Source of the DNA: Fimbriiglobus sp.
Lineage (GTDB): Bacteria > Planctomycetota > Planctomycetia > Gemmatales > Gemmataceae
Assembly: GCA_022841795.1 (NCBI GenBank)
Contig: JALHQU010000023.1
Location: 1 to 57,194, forward strand
Direction: 5' to 3'
DNA: 57,194 nucleotides
Below the pieces are notes generated by a model that saw only the letters and a program-made list of their open reading frames with translations, was not told where the DNA came from and did not search any database. Positions 25,349 through 33,878 of this stretch are shown one piece after another (the stretch's first letter is position 1; each line of letters starts with the position of its first letter). Position numbers and translations under genes: made by a program.

Positions 25349-26331
25349 CACAGCTGATCGATACATTCGGTCGCGTTCACAACAACCTCCGCATCAGCGT
25401 GACGGACCGCTGCAACCTGCGGTGCGTGTACTGCATGCCGGAGGACGTGACGTTCCTGGACAAGTCTGCCCTGCTCACGTTCGAGGAGATGGCCGCGTTC
25501 GTGCGGGCGGTCGCCCCGCTGGGCATCGACAAGGTGCGACTGACCGGCGGCGAGCCGCTGCTGCGGCGGGACCTGCACAAGCTGGTGCGGCTGATCGTCG
25601 GCACCCCCGGCATCCGTGACGTGGGCCTCACCACCAACGGCCTGCTGCTCGCCCAACAAGCGGACGCGCTGTTCGCCGCCGGGCTGCGGCGGCTGAACGT
25701 GTCGCTCGATACGCTCGACGAAGGGCGGTTCCGCGAACTGTCGCGTCGTGACGGGTTGGATCTGGTGCTGGCCGGGCTGGACGCGGCGAAGCGGGCGGGG
25801 TTCACCCGGATCAAGCTGAACGCGGTGGCGATCCGCGGGTTCATCGAACACGACGCCGTCCCCCTCGCCCGGTACTGCCGCGAACACGGGTTCGAGCTGC
25901 GGTTCATCGAGTACATGCCCATCGGGGCGGACTCGTGGGAGCGGGAGAAGGTGTTCTTCGCCCACGAACTGCTGGACCTGCTCGAACGCGAGGTGGCCCC
26001 GCTCGCCCCGGCCGCCGACTACGACCCGACCGCCCCGGCGATGGACTTCGAGTACGCCGACGGCGGGCGGGTGGGTGTCATCGCCAGCGTGTCCCGGCCG
26101 TTCTGCCGCAACTGCAACCGCCTGCGGCTGACCGCCGACGGCAAGCTGCGGAACTGCCTGTTCGCCCTGGACGAGACGGACGTGAAAGGGTTGCTGCGAG
26201 CGGGTACACTGGACGAGGCGAAACTGGCGGAGGTGGTGCGGGCGAACGTGTGGGCCAAGTGGGAAGGGCACGAGATCAACACCGCCAAGTTCGTGAAGCC
26301 GCTGCGAACGATGCACCGGATTGGGGGGTAA
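25345..26331 (+). CDS. moaA: GTP 3',8-cyclase MoaA (radical SAM)
   Basis: A 328-residue radical SAM enzyme that starts molybdenum-cofactor synthesis from GTP. The N-terminal cluster motif C23-x3-C27-x2-C30 (CNLRCVYC), the TGGEPLLR motif, the second cluster CRNCNRLRLTADGKLRNC, and the essential C-terminal Gly-Gly (MHRIGG) are all present. The start is GTG 25345, with GAAGGAGG about ten bases upstream inside moaE; this gives the normal N-terminus LIDTFGRVHNNLRISVTDRC. MoaC, its partner, is not in the window. Confidence 0.96.
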   Translation: MTQLIDTFGRVHNNLRISVTDRCNLRCVYCMPEDVTFLDKSALLTFEEMAAFVRAVAPLGIDKVRLTGGEPLLRRDLHKLVRLIVGTPGIRDVGLTTNGLLLAQQADALFAAGLRRLNVSLDTLDEGRFRELSRRDGLDLVLAGLDAAKRAGFTRIKLNAVAIRGFIEHDAVPLARYCREHGFELRFIEYMPIGADSWEREKVFFAHELLDLLEREVAPLAPAADYDPTAPAMDFEYADGGRVGVIASVSRPFCRNCNRLRLTADGKLRNCLFALDETDVKGLLRAGTLDEAKLAEVVRANVWAKWEGHEINTAKFVKPLRTMHRIGG

Positions 26332-26402
26332 TTCGCTGGTGTCCGGCCTTCAGGCCGTTCTTCGACCCCATCAAGACGGGCTAAAGCCCGGACACCAACG
26401 AA
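26332..26402. repeat. Dispersed palindrome family F, copy 2
   Basis: Begins TTCGCTGGTGTCC and ends GGACACCAACGAA, with internal GGCCTTCAGGCC and GGGCTAAAGCCC hairpins. It starts immediately after the moaA stop. The first copy is at 4561-4627. Confidence 0.75.
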
Positions 26403-26516
26403 GGCAAGTAAACCGTTGCCCCCGCCCCGCCCGTCGGGTACGCTGGAGGTCCCGTTCGCGGGCCACGTCTCAGGTTTCCGGCCCTCGCCCACCGAACGGC
26501 TCACGCGAGGTCTGCC

Positions 26517-27203
26517 ATGTCCTTCCTCCCCGCCCTGACCACCGGGGCCGTCCTGGACGAGTTCACCGCCGCCGTCGCCGACCGCGGCGGCACCGTGTCC
26601 GGCGTGTTCAACGACGGCACCCGGCTGTTCGCCCGGTCCGTGTTGCCGAAGGTGGACGCCGTCCGCCGCACCGACGCCTTCCAGGGCGGGGTGGCCGTCC
26701 GCGCCACCGAGGACGACGTGTGGCTGCACCCGTTCCTGTTCCGCCAGGTGTGTACGAACGGGGCGGTGATCGCCCAGTCGCTCGCCGCCCGGCACATCCC
26801 GGACCTGCACGACCGGGACCCGGACGAGGCGGCCGAGCTGGTCCGCGACGGGGTGGCGGCTTGCTGTGCCCCGGAGGTGTTCCGCACCAACATGGACCAC
26901 GTCCGCACCGCCGCCGAGACGCGGGTGGACCTGGCGCTCATGTTCCTGCCCATGTTCAGCCAGTTCCCGGAGGCGGCACACGCCCACCTGCTGCCGCAGA
27001 TCGTGCGGACGTTCTTCGACGACCGGGACGACACCCGGTTCGGGCTGATGAACGCCGTCACCGCCGTCGCCCGCGGGGTGGCCGACCCGGACGTGCGGTG
27101 GCGGCTGGAGGAGCTGGGCGGGGCGCTGGCCGTCGGCATTCCGGCGCCGCGGCACCGCCCGCCGGCGACCAGCTTCCTGCGGGAGGTGGTGCAGATCGGG
27201 TGA
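26517..27203 (+). CDS. Hypothetical protein, 228 aa (weakly DUF932-like)
   Basis: A soluble 228-residue protein with no signal peptide. The segment WLHPFLFRQVCTNGAVIAQ near residues 70-88 resembles the C-S/T-N-G motif of DUF932 (phage/plasmid-like TIGR03299) proteins, but the rest does not let me confirm this. The C-terminal half is helical (LPMFSQFPEAAHAHLLPQIV). ATG 26517 is the first start; no strong ribosome binding site is seen. No neighbour suggests a role. Confidence 0.65.
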   Translation: MSFLPALTTGAVLDEFTAAVADRGGTVSGVFNDGTRLFARSVLPKVDAVRRTDAFQGGVAVRATEDDVWLHPFLFRQVCTNGAVIAQSLAARHIPDLHDRDPDEAAELVRDGVAACCAPEVFRTNMDHVRTAAETRVDLALMFLPMFSQFPEAAHAHLLPQIVRTFFDDRDDTRFGLMNAVTAVARGVADPDVRWRLEELGGALAVGIPAPRHRPPATSFLREVVQIG

Positions 27204-27248
27204 GTGTGTCAACACCCCCACCCGCTCCGGTCTCTGCGCTCCCCGGAT

Positions 27249-27346
27249 CGACCTCCCCCGCACGGGGGGAGGTAAAGAGGGCGATTGGTCAGTGAGGAAC
27301 GCGGAACCCGGTGGGTCTCTTCACCTCCCCCCGTGCGGGGGAGGTC
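27249..27346. repeat. Inverted repeat of two self-palindromic arms
   Basis: Arms 27249-27273 and 27322-27346 are exact 25-bp reverse complements, and each arm is itself a hairpin (CCTCCCCCGCACGGGGGGAGG). The interior is 48 bp. The rest of the 326-bp gap 27204-27529 shows no gene. Confidence 0.85.
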
Positions 27347-27529
27347 GCTGTCGGCATCAGCCGACGGCGGATGGGGGGTTGGAAACCACCGCACCCGTTC
27401 TCCTCGTTACTCCCCCGCGTGACCGCCGCCCGCCGGCCGCCTATCATGGCTCTGCCCGCGGGCGGCGACGTTTCACATCACCCCGCCGCCTGCCGGGCGT
27501 CCGCCCACCGTCTCCCAGGAGCCTGACCC

Positions 27530-27997
27530 ATGCGCCGAGTGTTGCTGGCCGTCGCCGTCGTGTTCGCCGCGTCCGCCGCGGCGGGCGCCGCCGAGCCGAC
27601 CGAGATCAAGCTGAGCGAGTTCAAGGTGAAGGCGAAGAACGACGGCGCCGGGGCCGACCTGTTCGGGGTGAACGAGGGCGAGGGGAAGATCTTCATGTAC
27701 GTGCTGGCGGTCGCCACCGCCGAGTTCGAGGTGAAGGAGGACGGGGCGGTGAAGTTCGCCATCGAGGCGTCCGGCGACATGGGCGCGAAGGACAAGGCGA
27801 AGTTCAAGCTGACCATCGGCGGCAAGGAGGTCGAGAAGGAGTTCATGCTCACCCAGAACGAGGCGAAGGTATACACGTTCAAGGCGGACGTGAAGAAGGG
27901 CAAGCAGAAGATCGAGATCGAGTTCCTGAACGACGACTACAAGGAGGGGGAGTACGACACCAACCTGTACATCCACTCGGTCAAGTTCGAGAAGTGA
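27530..27997 (+). CDS. Secreted carbohydrate-binding-like protein
   Basis: A 155-residue exported protein: signal peptide MRRVLLAVAVVFAASAAAGA, then a beta-sandwich that looks like a Ca-dependent xylan-binding (CBM60/36-like) domain. The clues are FKLTIGGKEV, YTFKADVKKGKQKIEIEFLNDDY and the terminal DTNLYIHSVKFEK, a pattern usually found next to sugar-active domains in planctomycetes. Here it stands alone without a catalytic domain. Role inferred: periplasmic or surface polysaccharide binding. Followed by a palindrome array of family A. Confidence 0.75.
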   Translation: MRRVLLAVAVVFAASAAAGAAEPTEIKLSEFKVKAKNDGAGADLFGVNEGEGKIFMYVLAVATAEFEVKEDGAVKFAIEASGDMGAKDKAKFKLTIGGKEVEKEFMLTQNEAKVYTFKADVKKGKQKIEIEFLNDDYKEGEYDTNLYIHSVKFEK

Positions 27998-28007
27998 GCG
28001 AGGGGTT

Positions 28008-28134
28008 GGCGAGCCGGGAGCGTGTGGGGCGAGCCGGGCGGCGTGACTGGCGAGCCGGGAGCGTGAGCGACCGGAGGATTCACACCCTCCGGTCGCTCAC
28101 GCTCCCGGCTCACCAAGACCGCTCCCGGTTCGCC
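28008..28134. repeat. Dispersed palindrome family A, copy 3 with partial arms
   Basis: The core (28049-28114) is a complete family A palindrome. It is flanked by partial arms: two shortened GGCGAGCCGGG units on the left and CTCCCGGTTCGCC on the right. It lies between the converging ends of the secreted protein gene and the ECF gene. Confidence 0.85.
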
Positions 28135-28138
28135 ATTT

Positions 28139-29872
28139 TCACTTCTTCGGCGGCGGCGGGGCCGGCGGGGTTACCGTCTTCGACTGGTCGCCGTACAGGT
28201 CGCGGTCCGCCTCCATCTGCAACCGGGCCGCACTTTGCTCGTCCGTCAGGTAGTACACGTTGTCGATCACCACCGGCCGCAGCCCGCACATGTCGCCGAC
28301 GATCTTGAGCACCGTCAGCAGCCGGGCGTCGTTGAAGTTGGCGGTGATCTTTTTCGTCCCCACGACCTCCAGATCCGGGCCGCCGCGGACCCCGTTCAGC
28401 ACGATGTTCGCCCCGGTCCGCTCCTCCAGGTCCTCGATCACCTCCGCCAGCGGCTTGTTCTTGTACCGCACCGTCACCGGCTCGCCGTAGATGGCCTCGG
28501 CCAGTTGGTCCGGCGACACCCGCACCGTCTTCCCTTCCGCCGGATCGCCCGGGCCGGGGGTGGTCGGCGGGGTGTACTCCGGCACCACCAGAATCTGGTT
28601 CCCCTTCACCCGGTACGACAGGCGGAGCGGGTTCCCGGCCACCTCGCCTGTCGGGTCGGCCATCTGCCCGAGCACCTCCCGCAGCACGTCGGTCAGCGGC
28701 AGCTTGCGGACGCTCCGGAGCATGAGCTGCCTATCCCGGAACTGGTTCAGCGAGTTCGAGAGTATCCCCCGCCGGCCGAACGCCGGGGTGTCGAGGCGGA
28801 CGGACAGACCGTGCTGATCCTCCAGGAGCTTGGTGAAATCCTCGAAGCTCATCGACTCCGGCAGGTCGGCCACACCCGCCAGCGCCTTCATCACGTCGTC
28901 GCCCGTCTTCACCCCGGCCACCGGCTTCGACTCCAGCCGGCCCTCCACCGCCGGCTTGTCGGCCGGCGGTTTCGGCGGGTCGGCCTTCTTCTTGTCCGCC
29001 TTCTTGTCGTCGGCGGCGGTCGCCTGGTACACGCCGAACCCGGCGGTGCCGATCAGCCCGGCCGTCAGCACGGCCACGGCCAGCCACTTGGATGAGATCG
29101 CGGTCATCGGGGTCACTCCGTTCGCGGTGGTGGTCAGGTGTTCGGAACCCGGCAGGGGGCAGCCGGCGGCGTAACTGAGGGCGAGCGGGATCAGGTCCGC
29201 GGCCAGCGCCGCCGACCGCCCGGCCGCCGTCGCGGTGCCGGCGGACAGCACGGTTTCCAGGGAAACCAGCGCCGCCGCCGACACCCCCCGCCCGAGCAGC
29301 CGTTCCCGCAGTTTGGCTTTCGCCGTACTCAGGCGGGAATCGACGGTGCCCTTCGGGATGCCCAGCCGCTCGGCCGCCGCCGCGTTCGTCAGCCCCTCGA
29401 TGAGGCACAGCACGGCCACCCCGCGGAACCTGTCCGGCAGGCTGGTCAGCTCCTCGTCGAGCACCGCTTGCAGGCCGGCGTCGGGTTCGGGGGTCATCGG
29501 GGCCGCGGGGTCGGTGGTGAGCGGTTCCGGCTTCCGCCGGTGCACCCGGCCGCTCAGTTTCAGGGCGGTCAGGTAGGCCACCCGGTACAGCCAGCCGGCG
29601 AGGGACTCGCGACCGACCTTGCCGGCGTCGCGGGCCAGGGCGAGGAACGCCACCTGGTGGGCGTCGTCCGCGTCCGGCCCGATGCCCAGCCGACGCTGGC
29701 ACACGCTCAGCACCATCGGCCCGTGCCGGCGGACGATCTCGGCGAACGCCGCCTCGTCCCGCTGGGCGACGAACCGATCGAGCAGGGCGGCGTCGGCGGG
29801 GGCGTCCGGCGCGTTCGGCGGAGCGAGGCGGCGGAACAGGACGGTCATCCCGGTCCGCAGGCGGGTGGTCAT
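28139..29872 (-). CDS. ECF sigma factor fused to membrane anchor and secretin-N-like domain
   Basis: A 577-residue protein. Residues 28-105 are sigma region 2 (AAFAEIVRRHGPMVLSVCQRR, DDAHQVAFLALA, WLYRVAY); 140-195 are region 4 (LPDRFRGVAVLCLIEGLTN, ERLGIPKGTVDSRLSTAKAKL). A transmembrane helix follows at 262-282, then a Lys/Asp/Pro-rich linker and an external domain ending in an STN/secretin-N-like fold (residues about 470-560: VTVRYKNKPLAEVIEDLEER, ITANFNDARLLTVLKIVGDM). Such fused sigma factors are a planctomycete speciality and probably sense envelope signals without a separate anti-sigma factor. ATG 29872 begins the usual leader. Divergent from the WD40 kinase gene. Confidence 0.88.
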   Translation of the reverse strand: MTTRLRTGMTVLFRRLAPPNAPDAPADAALLDRFVAQRDEAAFAEIVRRHGPMVLSVCQRRLGIGPDADDAHQVAFLALARDAGKVGRESLAGWLYRVAYLTALKLSGRVHRRKPEPLTTDPAAPMTPEPDAGLQAVLDEELTSLPDRFRGVAVLCLIEGLTNAAAAERLGIPKGTVDSRLSTAKAKLRERLLGRGVSAAALVSLETVLSAGTATAAGRSAALAADLIPLALSYAAGCPLPGSEHLTTTANGVTPMTAISSKWLAVAVLTAGLIGTAGFGVYQATAADDKKADKKKADPPKPPADKPAVEGRLESKPVAGVKTGDDVMKALAGVADLPESMSFEDFTKLLEDQHGLSVRLDTPAFGRRGILSNSLNQFRDRQLMLRSVRKLPLTDVLREVLGQMADPTGEVAGNPLRLSYRVKGNQILVVPEYTPPTTPGPGDPAEGKTVRVSPDQLAEAIYGEPVTVRYKNKPLAEVIEDLEERTGANIVLNGVRGGPDLEVVGTKKITANFNDARLLTVLKIVGDMCGLRPVVIDNVYYLTDEQSAARLQMEADRDLYGDQSKTVTPPAPPPPKK

Positions 29873-30048
29873 CGGTCGCTCCCGGTCGGGTTCCACACTT
29901 CCAGTTCCGCGCCGCCCGCCCGCACTTCGGGGAAAAATGCGAATTCCGTCGTCCCGAACCCCGTTACGTGGGCAGTACAGAATGCGGACGGCACGGAGCG
30001 TCGTCTTTAGAGTAAGCGATGTGGGCGGGCGGGTGTTGGCGAACCCCG

Positions 30049-30107
30049 GTCTTCGCCGCGACCACCGGGAGCGGAACACGCCCGCTCCCGGTGGTCGCGG
30101 CGAAGAC
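30049..30107. repeat. Dispersed palindrome family C, copy 1
   Basis: Exact 26-bp arms beginning GTCTTCGCCGCGACCACC, 7-nt loop. It lies in the divergent region, ending 13 nt before the kinase start, so it would be in the kinase mRNA leader next to its ribosome binding site. Confidence 0.9.
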
Positions 30108-30120
30108 CCGCAGGGAAGTG

Positions 30121-33100
30121 ATGACCGACCGATACCGCTGCTCGTGCGGGTATCTGACCGCGCCGGACGTGTCCGGGGTGGACGCGTCGGCTATTTGCCC
30201 CGGTTGCGGGCAGCCCGTCCTCGATTCCGCCATCACCAACGAGTTCCGCGGGTTGATCGCCCCGGACCAGTTCGCCCCCACGATCGACGCCAAGCCGGAC
30301 GACCGCACGCGGAAGCCGAAATCGACCGGCGCCCCGACCCCGCCGCCGGACTTGCCCGGCTACGACATCCTGGGCGAACTCGGCCGCGGCGGCATGGGGG
30401 TGGTGTACAAGGCCCGCGACCACGCGCTCAACCGGGTGGTGGCGGTGAAGATGATTTTGGCCGGGGCGCACGCGGCCGAAGCCGAGCGGCTGCGGTTCCG
30501 CCGCGAGGCCGAGGCGGTGGCCGCCCTCCAGCACCCGGGCATCGTGCAGATCTTCCACATCGGCGAGCACGCCGGCCAGCCGTACCTGGCGCTGGAGTTC
30601 GTGGACGGCGGCAACCTGGCCCAGCGGGTGGCGCACGGCGACCTGATGCCGGCCGCGGACGCCGCCGCCGCCGTCGAGCAGGTGGCCCACGCCATCCAGT
30701 ACGCGCACGACCAGGGGATCATCCACCGGGACTTGAAACCGGCGAACATCCTGCTCACGGCGGACCGGGGCACCCGGCCGGCGGAGTCGAAGTCGCCGAA
30801 GCCCGACGCCTCGCCGTCCAGCTCCGGCTCCAACACCCCGCAGTCCTCGCTGTTCAAGATTTCCGACTTCGGGCTGGCCAAGAAGGTGGACGAGACGATC
30901 GCCGTCGGGGCCGGCACGAAGACCGGGGCGGTCCTCGGCACGCCCAGCTACATCGCCCCGGAGCAGGCCACCGGCGGGCGGACCGTCACCTGCACCGCGG
31001 ACGTGTACAGCCTCGGCGCCATCCTGTACGAACTGCTGACCGGCCGCCCGCCGTTCCGGGCCGACACCCCGCTCGAAACCGTCCTCCAGGTGCTGAACCA
31101 CGAGCCGGTGCCGCCCACCCGCCTGCGGCCGAAGCTGCCCCGCGACCTGGAAACCATCTGCCTGAAGTGCCTGCAGAAGGACCCCATCCGGCGGTACCAG
31201 ACGGCGACCGAGCTGGCCGACGACCTGGGCCGGTTCCGCCGCGGCGAGCCGATCCTGGCCCGCCCGCTGCCGGCGGTGGTCCGCGGGCTGAAGTGGGCGA
31301 AGCGGCACCCGGCCATCTCCGCGGTGGCCGCCACCGCCGCCGCCGCCCTGCTCAGCGTGGTGGTCATCCTGGCCGTGTCGGCGAAGCGGCTCGCCGACGC
31401 GAACGAGCAGAAAGAGAAGGAGGCGAAGACCGCCCGCGAACAGAAAGAGGCGGCGGACAAGCTGCGGATCGAGGCGGAGACCGCGACGGCCACGGCGACG
31501 GCGGCGAACAAGGAGTTGGTGGCGCAGGTGGAGCGGAACCGGCGGGTGCTGTTCGCCCTGCAACTGGCGCAGGTGGCCGGGTACTGCGGCAAAGACCCGG
31601 CCCGCGCCGCCCGCGTGCTGGACGACATGAACCAGTGCCCGCCCGACCTCCGCGACTTCGCCTGGCGGTACCTGCGGCGGCTGTGCCAGCGGGACGAGCG
31701 AACGTTCCTCGGGCACGGTCGGCCGGTGTCCGCGCTCGCCCTGTCGCCGGACGGGCACGTGGCCGCCACCGGCGACGACGGCGGGTGGGTGCGGCTGTGG
31801 AGCCCGATCACCCGCGCCCCGTTCGCCATGCTCATCGGGCACGCCGGCCCGGTCCACGCCGCCGCCTTCTCCCCGGACGGTACCACCCTGGCCACCGCGG
31901 GGGCAGACGGGACGATCCGCATCTGGAAGATGCCGCCGCAGTTCCTCGAACTGATCCGCGCCGCCTCCCGCATCCTGCCGAGTACGCAGGAGGAGATCGC
32001 CCGCCTGCTGCCGGGCGTCGGGTTCAACTCCACCCTCCGCCCAGCCGCGACCATCCGCGGGTTCGCCCACGCCGCCCGGTGCGTGTCGTTCTCCGCGGAC
32101 GGCAAGCTGCTCGCCGCCGGCGGGTCGGACAAGCGGCTGGCGCCGAACCAGTGGGACGGCGTGGCGAAGGTGTGGAACGTGGCCGATCTGGTGCCGAACG
32201 ACGCGGTGTCCGGGGCGCTCGGCGGCCCCGCCGCTGTCACCGCCACGGCCGCCACCGCCGGCCGGCTGGCCCCGGTTCGTACCGTCGGCGGGCACTTCAA
32301 GCCGGTGCTGAGCGTGGCGTTTTCTCCGGACGGCAAGACCCTGGCGACCGGCGGGGAGGACGCCGGCGTGCAGCTCGTGCCGCTGACCGGCGACGCCCGG
32401 CCGGAGCAACTGCGGCAGCACGGCGGGCCAGTATTCGCAGTCATTTTCAGCCCGGACGGCAAGACTTTGGCCACCGCCGACAACACCGCCGACGCGCCCG
32501 GCGTGGTGCTGTGGGACCTGACCCGCCGGCGGCCGGCCGAGCGGCGGAAGCTGCTCGGGCACACGTTCGCCGTCCGCGACGCCGCGTTCGCCCCGGACGG
32601 GCAGACCATCGCCACCACCGGATCGGACCGGGACGCCACCGTGCGGGTGTGGGACGTGACCACCGGGGAGGAGAAGACGCGGCTGAGCGGGCACCTGGGG
32701 GCGGTCAACCGGGTGGCGTGGCTGACCGATCGCAAGCACCTGCTCACCGTGTCGGACGACCGCTCCGCCCGCGTGTGGCAGACGGCGGTGCGGGAGTGCG
32801 ACTCGGCTTCGCTCGACCCGGACGAGCCGGTGCGGGTGCTGGCCGCTACGGTGTCGGCCGACGGGCGGACGCTGCTCACCGCCGCGGCCGACGGCACCGT
32901 GCGGGCGTGGGCGATCGACCGGCTGTTCGGCGACCGGCCGGAGAAAGCGGAACTCCCAATCCGGTTCGGCTCGGTAAAGCCGGACACTGAACGCGAGTGG
33001 AAGGTGGCCGACCTGACGGCGTCGGCCGACGGCCGGCGGGTGGCGGCGGCCACCGAGCAGGGGGTGGTGGTGTGGGACCTGGCCGAGGGGGACGGGAGGG

Positions 33101-33819
33101 TGCGAGTGGCCGTGCCCCGCTGGCTGCACCGCGAGTTCGCCGTGTCGGTGCGGTTCAGCCCGGACGGCGGCACCGTGTACGCCGCCACCGGCCGCGGGCT
33201 ACGGGCGTGGGACGCGGCCGCCGGGAACGAGACCACCACCCGCGTGATGCGGGAGCAGGCCGGACGCCTGGCGTCGCGGACGCTGGCCGTGTCCCCGGAC
33301 GGGCAGACGGTGATCGTGAACGCCCTGCGGGGGGAGGTCGGCCAGCTCACCGTCATCACCCCGGCCGGGGCATTCCACATGGAGCTGCCCGACCTGTTCG
33401 CGGCCGAACTGTCGCCGGACGGCACCACCCTGGTGGCGGTGGTCCGCGGGGTGGGGGTGCGGATGTGGGCGGTGGAGGAGTCGGACGGCAAGCCGGCCCT
33501 GCGGCCGCTGTCCGAGGCGCGGGAGACGGTGCTGTCCGCCAAGTTCGGGCGGGACGGGAAGACGGTGTTCGCCGTCGGGGTGAACCGGGACGTGCTGGCC
33601 ATCGACCCGCTCACCGGGCAGGAGCAGGTGACGCTGTCCGGGCACACCGACCGCATCGTCGGGCTGGGCACGCTGCCGAAGGACGCCGGGCTGATTACGA
33701 TCGGCCGGGACGGGGTGGTGAAGCGGTGGCGGGCCGAGCCGCCCACCCGCGCGGAGGGGCGGCTGTGGGACCGGCCGCTGACCCGCCCGCGGGCACCGGA
33801 GGTGCCGAAGGGTAAGTAG
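30121..33819 (+). CDS. Membrane Ser/Thr protein kinase with WD40 repeats
   Basis: A 1232-residue receptor-like kinase. A small N-terminal zinc-ribbon-like part has CSC (7-9) and CPGC (26-29). The kinase domain covers about 80-370: Gly-loop LGRGGMGVVY (87-96), K110, HRD 202-204 with KPAN, DFG 249-251, and APE 279-281. Between the catalytic loop and DFG there is an extra Ser/Pro-rich insert (about 214-244). A transmembrane helix (400-420) and a Glu/Lys/Ala coiled coil (425-485) lead to a WD40 propeller region (about 530-1232; VSALALSPDGHVAATGDDG, VHAAAFSPDGTTLATAGADG). The WD40 part should be outside the cytoplasm. ATG 30121 is used; the longer frame translates a palindrome. The stop lies in palindrome B. 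Confidence 0.93.
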   Translation: MTDRYRCSCGYLTAPDVSGVDASAICPGCGQPVLDSAITNEFRGLIAPDQFAPTIDAKPDDRTRKPKSTGAPTPPPDLPGYDILGELGRGGMGVVYKARDHALNRVVAVKMILAGAHAAEAERLRFRREAEAVAALQHPGIVQIFHIGEHAGQPYLALEFVDGGNLAQRVAHGDLMPAADAAAAVEQVAHAIQYAHDQGIIHRDLKPANILLTADRGTRPAESKSPKPDASPSSSGSNTPQSSLFKISDFGLAKKVDETIAVGAGTKTGAVLGTPSYIAPEQATGGRTVTCTADVYSLGAILYELLTGRPPFRADTPLETVLQVLNHEPVPPTRLRPKLPRDLETICLKCLQKDPIRRYQTATELADDLGRFRRGEPILARPLPAVVRGLKWAKRHPAISAVAATAAAALLSVVVILAVSAKRLADANEQKEKEAKTAREQKEAADKLRIEAETATATATAANKELVAQVERNRRVLFALQLAQVAGYCGKDPARAARVLDDMNQCPPDLRDFAWRYLRRLCQRDERTFLGHGRPVSALALSPDGHVAATGDDGGWVRLWSPITRAPFAMLIGHAGPVHAAAFSPDGTTLATAGADGTIRIWKMPPQFLELIRAASRILPSTQEEIARLLPGVGFNSTLRPAATIRGFAHAARCVSFSADGKLLAAGGSDKRLAPNQWDGVAKVWNVADLVPNDAVSGALGGPAAVTATAATAGRLAPVRTVGGHFKPVLSVAFSPDGKTLATGGEDAGVQLVPLTGDARPEQLRQHGGPVFAVIFSPDGKTLATADNTADAPGVVLWDLTRRRPAERRKLLGHTFAVRDAAFAPDGQTIATTGSDRDATVRVWDVTTGEEKTRLSGHLGAVNRVAWLTDRKHLLTVSDDRSARVWQTAVRECDSASLDPDEPVRVLAATVSADGRTLLTAAADGTVRAWAIDRLFGDRPEKAELPIRFGSVKPDTEREWKVADLTASADGRRVAAATEQGVVVWDLAEGDGRVRVAVPRWLHREFAVSVRFSPDGGTVYAATGRGLRAWDAAAGNETTTRVMREQAGRLASRTLAVSPDGQTVIVNALRGEVGQLTVITPAGAFHMELPDLFAAELSPDGTTLVAVVRGVGVRMWAVEESDGKPALRPLSEARETVLSAKFGRDGKTVFAVGVNRDVLAIDPLTGQEQVTLSGHTDRIVGLGTLPKDAGLITIGRDGVVKRWRAEPPTRAEGRLWDRPLTRPRAPEVPKGK

Positions 33820-33878
33820 TAGGCACACTCCGTGTGCCGTTCGGGATGACGGCACACGGAGTGTGCCTACTACTTACC
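33811..33878. repeat. Dispersed palindrome family B, copy 2
   Basis: Exact 30-bp arms (33811-33840, 33849-33878) round TCGGGATG, nearly identical to 13651-13718. It overlaps the stop codons of both converging genes (TAG at 33817-33819; CTA at 33870-33872), an arrangement that suits a bidirectional terminator. Confidence 0.92.

Noticed and set aside
30019-30120. Upstream start of the kinase
   Set aside because: It translates palindrome C; ATG 30121 has a ribosome binding site and a sensible zinc-ribbon start.
30948-33857. A 969-aa minus-strand open frame
   Set aside because: It is antisense to the WD40 kinase, whose domains are clear; long antisense frames are expected at this GC content.
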